Assembly: GCA_900768625.1 (NCBI GenBank)
Contig: CAAGDO010000049.1
Coordinates: forward strand, 1 to 7,117
DNA from: Bacteroidaceae bacterium
GTDB taxonomy: Bacteria; Bacteroidota; Bacteroidia; Bacteroidales; Bacteroidaceae
DNA: 7,117 bases
Direction of reading: 5' to 3'
Part shown: positions 4,723 to 7,117 of the stretch, piece by piece
Numbering within the stretch: the stretch's first letter is position 1
How the letters are laid out: every line of letters starts with the position of its first letter
Translations under genes and position numbers: made by a program
Notes under the pieces: model-generated
The model's input: the letters and a program-made list of their open reading frames with translations, nothing else
What the model was told of the DNA's origin: nothing
The model's database searches: none

Positions 4723-7117
4723 ATGAACGTTAAAATTAGCAACTCAAACCAGCCTACTTGGAAAGTGGTGAACGTGAAGAGCCACCTTCCCGAGGCCCTG
4801 AAAAAGTTGGACGAAATCGCTCACAACCTTTGGTGGGCATGGAATCCTGAAGCCCAGGAACTTTTCGCAAGCATGGACAAGGACATGTGGCGCAAGGTTA
4901 AGGCTAACCCTATCGAACTCCTTCGCGGTATTGACTACGATCATCTCCTCGAGCTCTGCAAGGATGAGGAATTCATCGCTCGCATGAACAAGGTGTATGC
5001 TGAGTTCCGTGCCTACATGGACGTTAAGCCCAACGCCAAGCGTGCTTCTGTTGCTTACTTCTGCATGGAGTATGGTTTGAGCCATGTGCTTAAAATCTAT
5101 TCTGGTGGTCTTGGTATCCTCGCTGGTGACTACTTGAAGGAAGCTTCTGACAGCAACGTTGACATGGTGGCTGTTGGTTTCCTCTATCGTTTCGGCTACT
5201 TCAGCCAGACGCTCTCTATGGACGGACAGCAGATTGCCAACTACGAGCCTCAGGATTTCGATAGCCTCCCCATCGAGCGCGTACTTGACAAGGATGGCAA
5301 CCAGGTGATCGTTGACGTGCCTTATCCCAACTTCATGGTACACGCTGCTCTCTGGCGTGCTAACGTGGGTCGTATCTCTCTCTACCTCCTCGATACGGAC
5401 AACGAAATGAACTCAGAGTTCGATCGTCGTATCACTCACTCTCTCTATGGTGGTGACTGGGAAAACCGTATCAAGCAGGAGTATCTCCTTGGTATCGGTG
5501 GTATGCTCGCTCTCCAGAAGCTCGGCATCAAGAAGGATATCTATCACTGCAACGAAGGTCATGCCGCTCTCTGCAACGTGCAGCGTTTGGTTGACTACGT
5601 TGAAAGCGGTTTGAATTTCGACGAGGCTCTCGAACTCGTTCGTGCATCTTCTCTCTATACTGTTCACACTCCTGTGCCTGCTGGTCACGACTACTTCGAT
5701 GAAGGTCTCTTCAGCAAGTACATGAACCAGTTCCCTGGTCGTCTGGGTATCTCTTGGGATGACTTTATGGGCCTTGGTCGTACGAACCCCGCTGACAAGG
5801 GCGAGAAGTTCTGCATGTCAACCTTCCTTTGCAAGACATGTCAGGAAGTGAACGGCGTGAGCTGGCTCCACGGCCGCGTAAGCCAGCAGATGTTCAAGGA
5901 CATCTGGCCCGGCTATCTCCCAGCAGCTTCACGTCCCGACCACGCAGAGCGTACGCACGACGAGTGGATGAAGATCTATAACCCCCATCCCGAGGAAAGC
6001 CACGTGGGTTATGTGACAAACGGTGTGCACTTCCCCACTTGGTGTGCTAAGGAATGGAAGGCCGTTTACAAGAAGTACCTTGGCGAAGAGTACTACCACG
6101 ACCAGAGCAACGAGGAAATCTGGGCTAACATCTATAATGTGCCCGATGAAGTCATCTGGAACACTCGTGTGAAGTTGAAGAATAAGCTCATCGACTATAT
6201 CCGTGCTCGCTTCCGTGAGAACTGGCTCCGCAATCAGGGTGACCCCACTATGGTGGTCAGCTTGCTCGACAAGATCAACCCCAATGCTCTTCTCATCGGT
6301 TTTGCACGTCGTTTCGCTACTTACAAGCGTGCTCATCTCCTCTTCTCAGACCTCGACCGCTTGGCCAAGATCGTGAACAACCCCGACTATCCCGTGCAGT
6401 TCCTCTTTGCAGGTAAGGCACACCCCGCTGATGGCGCAGGTCAGGGCTTGATCAAGAAGATTTATGAGATTTCCCAGCGTCCTGAGTTCATCGGTAAGAT
6501 TCTCTTCCTCGACAACTACGATATGCAGCTCGCCCGTCGTCTTGTTTCAGGTGTGGATATTTGGATGAACACTCCGACTCGTCCTCTCGAGGCTTCTGGT
6601 ACGTCAGGTGAAAAGGCCTTGATGAACGGTGTGGTTAACCTCAGTGTGCTCGACGGCTGGTGGTATGAAGGTTATCGTGAAGGTGCTGGTTGGGCTCTTA
6701 CCGAGAAGCGTACATATCAGAACCAGGGTTATCAGGATCAGCTTGATGCTGCAACAATCTATGGTTTGCTCGAGAACGAAATTGTTCCTCTCTTTTATGA
6801 TAAGAATGAGAAGGGCTATAGCGAGGGATGGATTAAGGTTATCAAGAACTCTATTGCAACAATTGCACCTCACTATACAATGAAGCGTCAGCTCGACGAC
6901 TATTATGATAAGTTCTATTGCAAGGAGGCTTCTCGTTTCCACGAGCTTTCTGCAAACAACAACAAGTTGGCTAAGGACATTGCACAGTGGAAGGAAGCTG
7001 TTGCTGAGCGTTGGGATGCTATCAATGTAGAATCTGCATCTTGGAACATTCCTGCAACAGGTGCTCAGACAGGTGAGACATACACTATCCGTTACGTTAT
7101 CAACGAGCAAGGTTTGG
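4723..7117 (+). CDS. glgP: Alpha-glucan (glycogen) phosphorylase, GT35, 3' end cut off by window
   Basis: This cytoplasmic, pyridoxal-phosphate-dependent enzyme should release glucose-1-phosphate from alpha-1,4-glucan using inorganic phosphate. The frame stays open from ATG to the window edge with 798 complete codons; homologues are about 850 residues, so roughly 50-60 are missing. It belongs to the DUF3417-containing type, not the MalP/muscle type: the N-terminal region (about 1-115) includes LDEIAHNLWWAWNPEA. Landmarks are YSGGLGILAGD (126-136), HCNEGHA (275-281), TVHTPVPAGHD (313-323), TNGVHFPTW (432-440), RRFATYKRA (529-537), AGKAHPADG (563-571) and EASGTSGEKA (623-632), in which Lys631 should hold the cofactor. 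Residues about 400-423 look like an insertion relative to Bacteroides homologues I recall. Codon bias is strong in most of the gene (ATC, CTC, CGT, AAC), suggesting high expression, but changes after about 6700. No Shine-Dalgarno sequence precedes the ATG; the start fits the family's N-terminus. Confidence 0.95.
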   Translation, partial: MNVKISNSNQPTWKVVNVKSHLPEALKKLDEIAHNLWWAWNPEAQELFASMDKDMWRKVKANPIELLRGIDYDHLLELCKDEEFIARMNKVYAEFRAYMDVKPNAKRASVAYFCMEYGLSHVLKIYSGGLGILAGDYLKEASDSNVDMVAVGFLYRFGYFSQTLSMDGQQIANYEPQDFDSLPIERVLDKDGNQVIVDVPYPNFMVHAALWRANVGRISLYLLDTDNEMNSEFDRRITHSLYGGDWENRIKQEYLLGIGGMLALQKLGIKKDIYHCNEGHAALCNVQRLVDYVESGLNFDEALELVRASSLYTVHTPVPAGHDYFDEGLFSKYMNQFPGRLGISWDDFMGLGRTNPADKGEKFCMSTFLCKTCQEVNGVSWLHGRVSQQMFKDIWPGYLPAASRPDHAERTHDEWMKIYNPHPEESHVGYVTNGVHFPTWCAKEWKAVYKKYLGEEYYHDQSNEEIWANIYNVPDEVIWNTRVKLKNKLIDYIRARFRENWLRNQGDPTMVVSLLDKINPNALLIGFARRFATYKRAHLLFSDLDRLAKIVNNPDYPVQFLFAGKAHPADGAGQGLIKKIYEISQRPEFIGKILFLDNYDMQLARRLVSGVDIWMNTPTRPLEASGTSGEKALMNGVVNLSVLDGWWYEGYREGAGWALTEKRTYQNQGYQDQLDAATIYGLLENEIVPLFYDKNEKGYSEGWIKVIKNSIATIAPHYTMKRQLDDYYDKFYCKEASRFHELSANNNKLAKDIAQWKEAVAERWDAINVESASWNIPATGAQTGETYTIRYVINEQGL

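Noticed and set aside
4744..5343. A 199-codon open frame on the minus strand, and similar minus-strand frames at 5413-5688, 5929-6336 and 6604-7110
   Set aside because: All lie antisense to the phosphorylase gene, which is conserved in frame across the whole stretch. Its strong codon bias leaves the reverse strand free of stops.

Overview
The window looks like chromosomal DNA from a Bacteroidota bacterium, most likely a Prevotella or close relative. Three things point there. Both promoters that drive the divergent genes have the Bacteroidota -7 element TAnnTTTG, and one also has TTTG exactly 19 bases upstream. None of the three starts has a strong Shine-Dalgarno sequence. The encoded proteins, a mitochondrial-type aconitase, a GT3 (eukaryote-like) glycogen synthase and a GT35 alpha-glucan phosphorylase with an N-terminal DUF3417 region, read like Bacteroides/Prevotella homologues I remember. 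The genus is an inference from recalled protein sequence, not from a search.

Layout: bases 1-104 are non-coding and rich in inverted repeats; they lie downstream of the minus-strand aconitase gene (105-2381). A 429-base divergent intergenic region (2382-2810) follows, with one promoter reading each way. On the plus strand come glycogen synthase (2811-4619), a 103-base gap with a long imperfect hairpin (4630-4678), and alpha-glucan phosphorylase (4723 to beyond the right edge, 798 complete codons visible).

Functionally the plus-strand pair builds and breaks down storage polysaccharide: the synthase extends alpha-1,4-glucan from a nucleotide sugar, and the phosphorylase releases glucose-1-phosphate. 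The aconitase converts citrate to isocitrate, in anaerobic Bacteroidota probably as part of the partial oxidative TCA branch that supplies 2-oxoglutarate and glutamate. Its only visible link to the glycogen genes is the shared divergent regulatory region.

This is mostly an ordinary housekeeping region, and I see no mobile element, CRISPR array, RNA gene or defence system. The points worth a second look are a lysine/alanine-rich histone-H1-like tail on the synthase, an apparent 24-residue insertion in the phosphorylase, a codon-usage change near the 3' end of the phosphorylase gene, a 15-base identity between the two divergent promoters, the intercistronic hairpin, and the inverted-repeat cluster at the left edge.
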